From contig NC_041005.1 in the NCBI RefSeq assembly GCF_004193775.1, positions 684,501-748,500 of the forward strand: a stretch of DNA of 64,000 nucleotides, read 5' to 3'. Positions 21,823 through 34,700 of this stretch are shown one piece after another. This DNA comes from Glycine soja (lineage: Eukaryota; Streptophyta; Magnoliopsida; Fabales; Fabaceae). A model generated the notes under the pieces. The model was not told the DNA's origin and searched no databases. It saw only the letters and a program-made list of their open reading frames with translations. Within the stretch, counting starts at the first letter, position 1. Every line of letters begins with the position of its first letter. The position numbers were made by a program, and so were the translations under genes.

Positions 21823-24800
21823 ATGGAAGCTATCAGAAAGCAAGCCTCCAAACTTCGAGAACAGGTCGCTCGTCAACAACAGGTTCCTTCAATTTCTCTC
21901 TCAGTAAAACCTATTTCATTTGCCAGATCTTTCTCCGATCACCAAAAATAGATACATCAACGCAATTACAGGCCTTTTAAATTCGATTTCGATTATAATT
22001 CTCTTCGCGCGAATAACGTTACCCCCTAGTATTGAGTCGCGCAATTCTAACCAACGGAGCCGTACACTTGCATTACGGAAATCGTATACAAATGTCGTAA
22101 TGTTTGTTTCGTCCAATTTCGGAAAACTTTGCATTGAGTGGAACTTGATTGATGAATTAGCAATTCGTTTAGTTTTAAATTTCTACGTTCTAGATGTGTA
22201 TGCCTATATATACGTGCAATAAGTCAGATCCTAGATGTCTGAAAGCGAAGGTGGCTTGCATATTTTGTTACTTACTTGAAACTGCAATGGTTTTTGACTG
22301 GAAACGAGCTTGGTAATCAATTATATTATTTAGGGTAAAATGCGTTTTTAATCTCTGGAAGTTTTATGTATCAGCTTAGAGTGTTTACTGATATGGTATA
22401 GCTAGATGCGTGTTATGTCGCTACTAAGTGGTGACAGGAACCATTATAAAATTTTTAAAATCAATGAGAACCAAGATCAACCAAAGAATTTTGAAGGGCA
22501 AAACTAAATGAAGGCACATTGTAAGGAGTTGTTACACTGTGATCTTGTATTGCATGGCATGAATACTACAATTAATAATTAGATAAATTTTAGCACTTTA
22601 TTATGGGCTCATTTGTTTAATCTTATTTTTAAAAAGACATTTAAAAAAAAAAAAAGCAGTTTTATGCTTTTTTGACGTGTTTGTCTAATTTTTTTTTTTA
22701 TGAAGTAAATCCTATCTGCATCTTAAAAAATCACTTTTTTATGTTTAACCAGCCCAATGTTTGTATAAATTGTTTTTTGTCTTGTGATTTATTTTTTTTA
22801 TATTAATTTTATATATTGTATTACAACCATGTAGTGTCCTATGATTTTTAAAATTCGTCAAATCCACATCTGCTGTGTTGTATTTGAGCCTATAAATTAT
22901 ATGCATATGTATTATGTAATGTAAAAAATCAGTGTTATATTTTAATTATCTTATGTTCATTCCTTAAGATCAAAAGGCAAAAACATTTCTTTCTGTTTAA
23001 AGCCCAAATTATCATGTCTTAGCATCTAATTGGATGCACTGCTATTAGTATCCTACACAAGATTAAATCACAAAGACACACTGCCATGATGCAATTTACT
23101 GTCCTCCTGAGCCATGATACTGGGGTGGATATTGATTGGGTCCATAGATTTGGCCTTGACTCCCCCCACCCCTGAACAGGAAAGTAAATTTTTAAAAAAA
23201 GAAAAATAATACTGTTTTACAATACCAGTAACCTGTCCCTGTGAGACATTGGGACACTAATTGAAGAGATATTGTTCGTATGACTGTGGTCTGCAATATG
23301 ATGGTAGCCTTTTTCTTTTTCCGTGAAAGGGGTGAGCATAAATCAGAAGATCACTGAATTTTTTCTTTAGAGGATACCTTATCCTCCCTCATGGTTGTAC
23401 TAAAATACTTATTCTCTCATCTCTATAATGAAATTTCTTTTGTTATTTTTTATGATAAGATTCAATTCATTTTTTGCTCCTTGTTTTATTTCCTGTTCTC
23501 TAATGTTCCTCAGTTTTGCTTGCTTCCTTTCTATTCAGGCTGTGCTTAAACAGTTTGGGGCTGGGGGATATGGAGGATCAGATAATATGGTTACTGATGA
23601 GGTAGAGCTTCAGCAACATCAGAAACTTGAGAAGCTTTACATATCAACACGTGCTGGAAAGGTTACTTGGTTTTTCTGTACCTACCCTCTATTTTTGTTT
23701 GTGTTTTACCTCCACTTATGCTCTCCCTGTTTGGCTGATAATGAAATATATTGTTTTTCAGCATTATCAAAGGGATATTGTCCGTGGTGTGGAAGGTTAT
23801 ATTGTAACTGGATCCAAGCAAGTTGAAATAGGTCAGTAATTTTGGTTGGTGAAATTTTCTTTGCAGTTATTTATGGAATATATTGTATGTCATAGCTTTG
23901 ATATCTGTGCAGGAGAAGAAAAAGGAGGGTGGTATGAAAATTAAGTGTTTATGATAAGAGAAATAGGAGTGCTGCTAGGAGGACTGAGGAAACAATGATG
24001 GGAAAGTGTAACAGAATATACACTTATAGGAGAGGAATGGAAATGTGAATAAACAGTAGTGGGGAATAGTGGCAAGACAGAACGGAATTTTGGGAATGAG
24101 TTGGTAGCTTAGGCCTGGGAGGGCATAATCTGTGTATCAGCTATGATTGTTGTTATCTGTTATTTCTACATTTTTTTTCTGGTATATGTATTTTCATTTA
24201 TGGAGCTGTTATCGGTATTGTTCTGGTATCTGTATTTCCATTTATGCAGCTGTTATCTGTTATTTCTACATTTGTTTTCTGGTATATGTATTTCCATTTC
24301 CACGAGTTTGATCTTAGTTTAATCTTAATACCAGCTCTTTTCGGTATTGTTATTGAATTACCATGTTATTTAACAGGAACAAAGTTATCAGAAGATAACA
24401 GGAAATATGGTGCAGATAATACGTGTACCAGTGGTAGTACATTATCAAGAGCTGCGCTAAATTATGCACATGCCCGTGCACAAATGGAGAAGGAGCGTGG
24501 GAGCTTACTAAAAGCTCTTGGCACACAGGTAAACACGCCCTAGCACATGCACATTTGTACTGTCACACATCATAGGGTTCTATAGTTAAGTTTCTTGCCA
24601 GTTCTTGTGATTTTGTGCCAAAATAATGTAGATTGAAGCATCTTAAAATACCAGTATATTGATATATTAATACTGCTTGGATGGATACTACTTATTTTCC
24701 TGTTTTGCTGCCTTTTTTTAATCCAAGCTCCACCATCCCTGGTTAAGCAGTGAGATTTTTAGCAGTTTCCTGAATCCTCTACAGTAGTTTATTCACTTGA

Positions 24801-27249
24801 AATTTAAGTATTGATATTTATTTTACTCTATACATTTTTTCCATTTGCTTTTGAGTTCTTACATTTGCTTTGCCTTCTGTTATATTATACACTGTATCCT
24901 ATAATTCTGCCTAATAAATTCTCTGTATTTCTCTGAAAAGGAGAAATGATAGGGATTTATGACATTAACCAATTTCTTTGGTGTTATGCATGAGTCCATC
25001 ATATAGCCGCTGATAATTGTGTGATTTTAGGGTTCAAATCTGTGTTCCTACATGTAATTCTTGGATTTAACCATAACTGAACTATTTTATGTTTTTAACT
25101 AAAATGAATAAGATACAGAATTATAGGTACTTAAATTTGAGAGGGAGAGCCTAGTTGCAGTCGTAAGGTTGCTGCCTTGTGACCTAGGTCATTGGTTCAA
25201 ACCTGAGGAAACATCATCTCCAATTGTGGTATAAAAAACTGTATATACTATACCCTTCCCAGCCAGACCTCATTAGTTGGGAGCCTCATAGCTTGTACAC
25301 TTGGTTGCGCTTTATAGATATTTAAATTTAAATTTGGCTTCATTGATGTGATGCTTGGATTCCATGCTACTCAGCTACTGAACTATTTTATCATAGGATA
25401 CACGGATATTCAGATCTATTTAATCTATTGAAGAAGTAATATTTAGGCTAGGTCCCAGTTCAACCTTTAATTGAACTTAATGATTAACAGCCATATACAT
25501 TCATCAAGTTATTCTTTCTCTCTATATTAATATGCTGGCTCATTGTCAATTTATCCAATTTGTGCTTGATTTTTTTTATCTGGCATAATGTTTCTGCGAG
25601 TGAACATTTTAAGTATTGCTTGATGCTTAGGTTGCAGAGCCCTTGAGAGCAATGGTGATGGGAGCTCCATTGGAGGATGCCCGGCATCTTGCTCAACGTT
25701 ATGACAGAATGCGGCAGGAAGCCGAAGCACAGGTATCTGGAATTTTATTGTACTTTTTTCATTTGTCACCTGCTTACATTTTGGGAAATGTCTGAATGAG
25801 TATCTGTTTCATCAACGATTTTTTTTTCCTATGTACTTTTTAATTACACTGTCTTTTAAACCTAGACAGGCTATTGAAGTTTCCAAACGCCAGGCAAAAG
25901 TAAGAGAAACACCAGGCAATGCTGAGAATGCTATGAAGCTGGAAGCAGCTGAAACAAAGCTGCAAGACCTGAAGACAAACATGGCCATATTGGGAAAAGA
26001 AGCAGCTGCCGCAATGGCTGCTGTAGAAGCACAGCAACAGAGGTTAACCCTCCAGCGTCTTATAGCTATGGTATTACTGTTTAACCATATGATTCTGCAA
26101 TTCTTTTGTTTTAAAATCTTGGATCTGAGTTATCAGAAATTATTATTCCCACTTAATTCCAGCGTGCTATTTCTATTATGCAGGTTGAAGCAGAGCATGC
26201 CTATCATCAAAGAGTACTCCAAATACTTGATCAGCTTGAGGGAGAGGTGAGCCATTGTATCCCTTTTTCATTTTTTCATTATATTCTCCATATAGAAAAG
26301 TATGCTATTTGTTACATTGTTTTCTTTTGGTATCAACAAATGATTATATGGCATATGTATATTTTAATAATAGATGATATCAGAACGACAACGAATTGAA
26401 GCCCCTCCTACACCTAGTGTGGATAGCAGCATGACACCACCCCCATCATATGAAGAAGTAAATGGTGTATGTGCTTCTCAAGCACATAATGGCTCAACAG
26501 ATAGTATGGGTTACTTCTTAGGAGAGGTTAGACTATTTCTTGCACTAAAGTTAGAGATATTGTACCGAAAAATAAGTGTCTGTTTAGTGCTTACATTTAC
26601 TTTCTATTGTACATTTTACTCATGCAGGTGTTATTTCCCTACCATGCTGAGTCTGAAGTTGAATTGAATCTATCCGTCGGAGATTATATTGTCGTTCGAA
26701 AGGTTTGTCTCTTGCCCAAGTCTATCGTTACATCTTTTTTTTTTAAGGAATCTCTATTTTCCTTGGGGAAAATGCTTTATATTTGGATTGTTTTTCTGGT
26801 ATTTACCAACCATAGAAACAAAAATTTTAAAATTGACACATGAAAAGAAAGTAAAGTATAAGTGTACCAAAATGTAATAGTTAGACCCTCTTCCTATCAG
26901 TTTAAGCTTCAGACAAAATTGTTAATCTAATATGATGTTGGTCATTTGCTTGAGTCATGACATGCTTGTCTCGGCTCTAAAGGAATTGTGGTCCTGCAAA
27001 AGCTTGTATAACTAATTTGTCATATTCAAAATCATATTTAAAACAAACTTTTGGTTGTGGTGGTAGTGGGGATGGATAACCCTAAAATCATTACATATTT
27101 TAAATTGTTCCCTATATGACTCTGATTGGCAGGTGACAAACAATGGATGGGCTGAGGGTGAATGCAAAGGGAAAGCAGGTTGGTTTCCATTTGGTTACAT
27201 TGAAAGAAGGGAGCGAGTCCTCGCAAGCAAGGTGGCTGAAGTGTTTTGA
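21823..27249 (+). CDS. SH3P2: SH3 domain-containing protein of the SH3P1/2/3 (BAR-like plus SH3) family
   Basis: Ten exons: 21823-21882, 23539-23661, 23762-23831, 24377-24528, 25631-25732, 25870-26070, 26184-26246, 26374-26526, 26628-26702 and 27133-27249. All have GT/AG borders and join in frame to 371 aa. The start MEAIRKQASKLREQVARQQQ and blocks such as HYQRDIVRGVEGYIVTGSKQ, GAPLEDARHLAQRYDRMRQE and EAEHAYHQRVLQILDQLEGE are those of plant SH3Ps. These are membrane-binding proteins of clathrin vesicle traffic, cell plate and autophagosome formation. The first about 240 residues are the coiled, BAR-like part. PPPSYEEVNG lies in the linker, and an SH3 domain covers about 309-365 (FPYHAESEVELNLSVGDYIV, GWAEGECKGKAGWFP, YIERRE). 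Length is close to Arabidopsis SH3P2 as I recall it; the exact paralogue is inferred. Intron 1 carries an antisense gene fragment and intron 4 a SINE. Confidence 0.93.
23096..23171 (-). pseudogene. orphan terminal exon in antisense inside SH3P intron 1
   Basis: On the minus strand a pyrimidine-rich tract ending 'ctttcctgttcag' precedes an open exon that encodes GGSQGQIYGPNQYPPQYHGS, then GGQ and TAA. The Gly/Gln/Tyr/Pro-rich end resembles the C-termini of RNA-binding or low-complexity proteins. No other exon of such a gene is seen nearby. It is best read as a captured or left-over 3' gene fragment; the source gene is unknown. Confidence 0.42.
24151..24300. repeat. direct repeat, about 50 bp, 100 bp apart, in SH3P intron 3
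   Basis: 'tgttatctgttatttctaca' is present at 24151 and again at 24251, each followed by 'ctggtatatgtatt'. A partial third version lies between them ('tgttatcggtattgttctgg'). Confidence 0.75.
25139..25321 (+). mobile_element. tRNA-derived SINE (Au-like) in SH3P intron 4
   Basis: The 183-bp segment has a Pol III A-box-like 'tagttgcagtcgtaagg' (from 25152) and a B box 'ggttcaaacct' (25195-25205) at the expected spacing. Its body carries 'cccttcccagccagacc', 'gttgggagcctcatagct' and 'ttggttgcgcttt', which resemble the plant Au SINE body. It is flanked by the 8-mer 'ttaaattt' at 25131-25138 and 25322-25329, a plausible target-site duplication. The sequence is diverged, so it is an old copy on the same strand as the host gene. 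Confidence 0.65.
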
Positions 27250-27735
27250 ATGTTTCTGCTTGGTTGAGTTGGTGGTTTCCTGCCTCAGGGATTTTGAATG
27301 TGCGTATGTTTTGGTTTTGTGCTTAATGGATAACGTGTGCTTAGCATACAACAATCGATTTGTGATATATAGATGACAAGTTTTTTTGTTTTTTTTCTTC
27401 TCTTGTGATTATCAATCGCTTTATGATTCTCTTTTCTATTAGAATGATAATAGGTATGGTTTAGTTAAAGTATTAAATATTTATACTCTCCTTGTTAAAA
27501 AAAAATAAAAATGTATCTAAATTGAGGATGCAATTCAGAAATTCTTTGTTTTCGCTTTTATTTTATCTCTCAATAATAATAATAATAATAATAAATCCAT
27601 GTTTGAATGAATAACTTAACTATCCATGCTCGTATTGAATTGGTACTTTTATATTTGGATTTGGATTTTACTGGCCTTCCAATTAAATAGAATGTTTTTC
27701 TTTTAATGTGTAATTTTTATAAATTAATAAACAAG

Positions 27736-27783
<48 letters not shown>

Positions 27784-30700
27784 TATTAAATCCGTACAGC
27801 AACGCCAAGTGTTGTTCTGCTGGTTATTCTTTTTTTGCTCAGGCATTTTCAGCATTCCTGTCTTGGTATTTGGATTTGGCTGTTAATTTAAGCCAAGTTT
27901 TTATGTTAAAACTAGTATTGCACTATGGGCAATAATATTTTTTTTAACTAAAATTTAAAATAAATAATTTGTTTATATATCATTATATTTTAATTTTTAA
28001 ATAATTTATACTGTAATATTAATTTATTTATAATTATTTATAAATTTTGAAATTCTATTATAATTTAATTTAAAATGAAAGGAATAATCAGTTAAGAAAA
28101 TCAAATAATTTTAAATGGCCTGACTGAATGACTTTGATAGCAATGACTCGTCCTGGGCCTGGGCTGCATACCGCGTAGAGCTGTATTGCTTTATTTCGGT
28201 CTAGGTAGTTGCTGTTTTCCTATTCTCGCCTCAAACGTGTGAAAAACAAAATTATAATTCCAAAAATACTCTTTTAAGTTTTAGACAGAAATATATTTTC
28301 CTTGTATATCTATACTATTAATAAAGGGAATATGATATTTTGGTGTATATATTTCTTTTTCCATTTTATCCCTAAAACCACCTTTTCAAAATTCTTTTTT
28401 ATTCCTATAACTACTCTCTTAAACTCACACCCCACTCACTTCCTAAAAACTATCCAATATTATTTTTATTTCTAAAAAAATTTAGAGATACTCGGAGTAA
28501 CTTTTTCCCTTAGTTCATATAATGGAAATGCATTTCATTGTTGTATATATTATGCATGAAAATATGTTTTCATTGTTTATTTTTTATCTTATATAATAAA
28601 AATATATTTTTGTTTTATTAAATTTTTATGAAATAATATAATTAATTGTAGATATAAATTACCTTTTTTAACCTAATCAAATTAATGGTGTTATAAATTA
28701 TATATTTTTAAAATTGAAGTTAATTTAATTAAGATACAATTTATTCTTTTTAATTGTAATCAGTATCACAATATTTTTTAATTAAAATTGATTTATTTTA
28801 ATAGAATTTATCATTTATAAAAATAATCAAATTAATTATTATAAAAAATAAATTTATTAATAGTAACCGAATTAAATATGACATTAATTTGTATCATAGT
28901 TTATTTGGTTAAAATTAAAAAATAATAATTTGTGTCGTCGTCAATTAAATTTTTAATTAAAAAGGTAATTAATATTAATATTAGAAAAAGATAATGTGTC
29001 TCACCATTAATTTGATTAGTTTTAAAAAAAAAAACTTATATATATATATAATTTTTTTATTCCAATAAATTTAACAAAATAAAAACATATTTCTACTATG
29101 TAAGTAAAGATGAAAAAAAAATTACACGACAACAATATATTTTTGCTGTATAAAATATGTAATAAAAATGTATTTTTGTTGTATATTTTTTTATATTTCT
29201 TTTTATACAAGAGAAATGCGTTTCCGTTATGTAGATGTATGCTTATAGTTTATATCACGATCTCATCTTCCCACTGCCTTTTAAATTCATTTATAATTCA
29301 CATTGTTGTTGATCTGCCTCCTTCTAGTAAATAATGGATTAATTAAATTAAATGTATTATTATATATTTGATTTTAAAATTGATCATGGCATAACATAAA
29401 ACAAATACAACAAAAAGAAAAAGAAACTTATTCAATAAATTGAGCTACAACTTTTTGTCCCTACATATAACATAATTATAAAGATAAAAAAATTACTACT
29501 CATTCTATCACTATCCGAATTATCCTAATTTTCTTCCATATCAAAATTACAATTATCATTATTATTATCTTTTATCTTTATCATTATCACCATTCATCAG
29601 TATTGTCATTGTGATTATTGGCATCACTTTTTATAAGGATATTTTGTCCACTTACATATAACTTAAATCAATTACTAAATTATTTTACGTGCCTCAAAGC
29701 TGAATAGGTAAAAGATATAACTCAAAGTTTTTACGAAAAAATCATGTAATAAACATGAACGAAATAAGTAAACTGATTAATTTGCAAACTCGTAAACCCT
29801 CAAACCTATTCGATTTGTAGGTTTCACAAATCAACTCATGTATGCTCGTGATTAAATAGATTGTGACTTTCAAACTTGTGCTAGCTCCTATGTTATGCAA
29901 GTTACAACCTACACACCCACCTCTAAAGGTGAAGCGAAATTAAGTTTGATCTGTCTACTGTTGAATCTCTGGCTATTCTCGGTAGGATGAGAAATTCTTT
30001 GTCCCATTGAATGACACCCGCAAGTTTAATTCTTATATCATCAGTATATTACCTAAGTTATATTGTTAATATAAAGTATAACATTAAATTACCTAATTTA
30101 ATTATTATGACAAAGGTTATCCTTGCCAATTTTTATATATTGGTAGACATAGTAACAAGACAAATCAAGAGAGATCTGTCCATATCTTTGCAAAATGTGA
30201 GACACGTTCAAGTTTAAAAATGCACGTTTAAATATTTTAAACTTATCCTTGTCTCTGTCATGTTTCATCAGTGTCACATTTTTTTTACCATTTTAATCTA
30301 CTTAAATATTTTAAATAAATTATATTTAAGTTATTAATTATATTTTAATTCTAACAATATATAAAAAATACTATACTAGATAACAAAAAAACTTATAAAA
30401 AAATGTGAGAATTACTGTAAATAATATTACTTGTTATATACCGTTGTGTGTACCCAACCCGTTTTTACAAATCTCAAAATACCGAACTCGTCTTAAGTCA
30501 AAGGGGGGTTTTCCTATCAGTCTACAAATTCAAATTTACTTTTTATATCTATATACTAGGATTACTCAACCTTTTTTCCGAGCTTTGTCAAATATTGTTT
30601 AAAATTTATTTAAAATGTGCTGACATTGTAAATCACCCAATCATAAATTTGTTATGTTTGGTAAAACCAATCATTTTTGTGATAATCAGTTTAAAACTAA

Positions 30701-31270
30701 TATTTATAATTATAATGTATCAAAACTAAATTCATAGTTTTTTTTTTGTATGAAAAACAGTTAAGGAAAAGATGGGTACCAGGATTTTTTTTCTTTCCAT
30801 TTATAAGAAAGATACATATTTTAGTGCTACAAAGCAAGGATCAGTTACCCATATTGAAAAGATAGATATTTATCATTTAAGACGACATGTGGTAGGTGGA
30901 CTACTGAAGTATCTTTAGAAAACCATGATACCAAATGGCTTCAGAAATAATCTTCTTCGTCAAATCCCCCCAGAAAGATCACTTCATGACCAGCAATGTT
31001 TAGAAAAGTCGCAGAGACGCGCTGATTTATTTTATATTCTTTTAAGGGGAGGAAAGTAAAAATTTAGAACTCATTCACTTATTTATTTATTTTAGGGGGT
31101 CTACTAGAAGTAGAAGTTATTCATTTCAACATCAAAGATGTTTGCACTATGATATGGCCCAATGGTGGGATCATGGAAGAATAAGCCTATTGGGCCTTTT
31201 GATTTCCTATGGTAGTAACGTGTGTAGTTGAAAAATACAATCAAAACACGAGATAACTATTTAAATGTTA
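27250..31270. other. intergenic, no gene; microsatellites and possible Helitron ends
   Basis: The 3'-UTR of the SH3P gene should occupy the first few hundred bases. An (AAT)n tract lies near 27571-27592 and a (TA)n tract at about 27740-27782. A CTAG with a nearby hairpin (27912-27930, minus orientation) and a 'tctatactattaataaag' start at 28309 resemble Helitron termini but cannot be paired. The remainder is AT-rich with no coding signal. Confidence 0.45.
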
Positions 31271-31734
31271 AGTAAAATTGTATTTTTGGTCTCCAGTTTA
31301 TTTTCAGTTTTGGATTTGGTCTTCCATTAATTTAGTCTCCTTATTTTAGGAAATCGTGCAATGTTGGTTTCTCAGACTATAATTAAACATTGATTGTTAA
31401 CAAGTGATGCTGACTCTTACGTGTCACATTATTATTATTATTGGATGGTGATTGTCACGTGTTATGTTCTGATTGGTCAATGAAAACAACAATTCATTTC
31501 ATCTTTCATGGAATTGACATTCAATCAGAACATGACATGTAACAGTCATCATCCAATAAGAACGTAACACGTGACAATCAACATCATTTGTTAACTGTCA
31601 ACATCCAATTGTGGTCTGAGGGACCAACATTGCACGATTGTACAAAATAGGAGGACCAAATTTGTGAATTTAATTAATGAGGGACCAAATTCGAAACCGA
31701 AGATAAACTAGGGGATTAAATTTACAATTTTGCC
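31271..31734. mobile_element. Mutator-like foldback MITE with 9-bp target-site duplication
   Basis: The two ends are long inverted repeats: the left starts 'agtaaaattgta' with 'ccagtttattttcagttttg', the right ends with 'agataaactaggggattaaa' and 'tacaattttgcc'. The complementarity continues inward ('cgtgcaatgttggt' against 'accaacattgcacg') so that nearly the whole 464 bp can fold back. The flanks are 'taaatgtta' (31262-31270) and 'taaatatta' (31735-31743), a 9-bp duplication with one mismatch, as expected for Mutator-type insertion. No coding capacity. Confidence 0.8.
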
Positions 31735-31743
31735 TAAATATTA

Positions 31744-34700
31744 TTGATTGGTTCAGTTAATCATCCTTTTTAAATTTAATCAGTAAAACAAGAGAGAATC
31801 TGAACATGGGAATTATTGTTGGTAGACAACGTTGTGTAAATTTATCAGTAATCTTTATGATTTATTGTTTTAAATAAAAAGACATCGTTTTTTTTATGCT
31901 AATTCGATCATGCTTTGTTGTAACATTAACCAATTCAGCATTATAATATTTCTAAAAAGACAGACTATATAATTGCAAGAGAAAAAAATTGTGACGTCCT
32001 GTGGTATAAATCGTACGGACACAATTATGAGTACTTTTAGTTTTTGATGGAAAACAGAGGAAATAGTTTATGACTCTAATAAAACAAAGCAAGAAGGTTT
32101 TGCCTTAAGAAGATACTGTTTTTGGGTGAAATAGCACATTCATTAGTGAAAAGAAATCGAGCAATGAATCAAGGAGGAGCTATGAGACCCTCGTCAGCCT
32201 ATGTTTCATACGAGCAAAGATGAAAGCTAATATAAGTCGTGAAGAGGAAGAGAGGAAAAAAATAGTGAGTTAGGGTATCCGTATTCTGAAATGTGGTGAA
32301 GCATTGCCTTCCAACCCAAAAGATGGAAAATTGGAACCCGCATAACTGCCCTAGCTCTCATCAAGATGTGTCCCATTTGCACGTGAGCCACTAGTGTGGT
32401 TCAATGTAGAGCTCACAGCTTGTGGCTAGCTTCTCGACACACTCACAAGCATCACCAATAAAATGGACCACACACAATATATAAATATAAAACTATTAAT
32501 TGCCTCTTGCATGTGCCCTAAAAGCTAGTATCCCCCACAAGATGGAATCAAAAATAAAATCATTTAATTCTTTTGCTTTGTACTCTTTCATGTGCAGGTT
32601 ATATAGGCAGCATCTGAAGAAAAAAAAGAACCGTCCAACACGAAATTGGAAAGGAATCCTAATGCCTCGATTTGTTGTCTCTGTTTTTCTTTTATCTTGG
32701 TTTTTGTTACTAATGCTTCCATAGTTATTGGTTAGTTGAAACAAACACATCTTTTTGGCTTGTTTTCCTCTAAGTTTTGTGAAAAGTATGGCACAACATA
32801 CTCTGTAACAGAGGAAAGGTGCTTGAAGAAGAAGATGAAAGGAATGCTTCTCTCTCTCTTATTATCAATTCAATAATGGATACAGGTTATATACAAGAGT
32901 TAGTTCATAACTAACTGAACAAACAGTTACATCCTAACTGAAAATGGGAGAGAAGGCTAATAAGTTTTTCTTTTATCTTGGTTTTCGTTACGCCTTTTCT
33001 CTCACTTTTAAGTTTACAAATTAAATCACCATCATTGAAGAAATTGATGGATTTGGATAAGGATAGTTAGTCTTCTAAATTGGAAGCAAAAGCTAATGAT
33101 TTTTCAGTACTTGAATGAGTACTGTAATATTAAAATTCTTAATTTAAAAAAATGAAAATATTGCAAGAAGTAATTAATGTCAAAAGATTATATTCTTCTT
33201 CAAATACATGCATGGCTTTAAATACTTGAAACTATTGTTACTGTTGAAAGTAATTTTATAAAATTAAAGATACTCAAATCTTATTTAATATTGATTATGT
33301 TAAAGGATAAATTGCATACTTTTTTATTTTATATATATTAGGAGTGAAATTTTAAAAATGATTAATTATAGAATTTGATCAATATTTTTGTAATCAATAA
33401 GTATAAAATAAAAATTTATAAGTTATAATAAATAAACTTTAAATAAAAATGTTATCTAAACATTGTCATTTCTAGACCAAATTAACACTAAAAAAATTAT
33501 AGTTAAAAACAATTTTTAAGGTAACTTTATCATTATAAAGAAAATTATTCAAACTAAAATGCATGTTTTCGATGCTTTTTTATCTTATTGTAGGCTTTTG
33601 TTGTTTAATCTTGCCTTAGTTAGAGTTGAGCGGTTTGCTGGATGATGACTAAGGGAATCTTTGGAAAGTGATATGATTCATGTAAGAGAGGCATTGAACC
33701 TATACAATAGAAAAGCCTCCAAACTAATATATTTACAGATATAAATTAATTAATTACAAATATGTTTTGACAACTAAATAATTTATCAATGTTATGCATG
33801 AACTTAGTGACGATTCTTTAAAATTACCAAATCAAATATTTAATCTTGACGTAAAAGCTACTTCAAATCTATCATTATTGTACCGTGACTAAGAAGGAAT
33901 ACAATACAAGGTTGTGACTGATAATTAGTGATTAGATTTTATAATTTCGGGTAGTATTGTTGATACACCAGTGGGTGGTTTTCTCATTACGGGGGAGTTA
34001 ATTATGGGGGGTTGACTATATAATTACGAGTGTTAATGTATCCCATCTACCTTTTGCAGGTGTGTGTGTGGTTTTCTCATCTCACAGCACAAGTGTCTTC
34101 TAAACTTTTATATAAAACATAAAGGAAGTATTTACTACTAATGATATATAATGATTTCAATTTAAAGTACATTTATTTTCTTTATAATCAAAGTAATAAA
34201 ACTAAAAAAATTAAAAAACAATGTTTCATTCTCTTCTTCTACTTTTCCTTTTTGGTAGGGGTGTTGCTGAGCTCCGCTCCGCCATCGAAGGTGGACTCCT
34301 TCATCATTAAGAAACCATGCAACCAAAAATCAATCCATTATCACCACCCTCTTCTCTTGCCAATTATTTTGTTTCCTGTCATCGGTGTAACCATGGATGA
34401 CCGTTGTTGTTTCCACCGGTGCCACACCTTTTCCTCCTATATGCTCTAGCACTTCGTGATTTGATTTAGGGTTAGGTTTTCACAATAAAAATGATTATTT
34501 GATCTTAAATAAAAACAAGCTAAATTATATTTTTTATCCTTTATTTCTTATATAGATTTGTTTTACTCCTTTATGTCTGACAAAACTAATTAAAACATTA
34601 GTTGAAAGTTAAAAAATTATCTACAAATTGAAAAAAAAAAGCTAATTGATGAAAACTAAAAAATTTATTTATTAAATTATAAGTGTTTAATAAAACTAAC

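Noticed and set aside
25152..25205. tRNA gene suggested by A and B boxes
   Set aside because: No cloverleaf or acceptor stem can be drawn; the body and flanking duplication fit a SINE.
34141..34449. 102-codon open frame with a hydrophobic stretch
   Set aside because: No conserved motif, no splice partners and low-complexity start; not supported as a gene.
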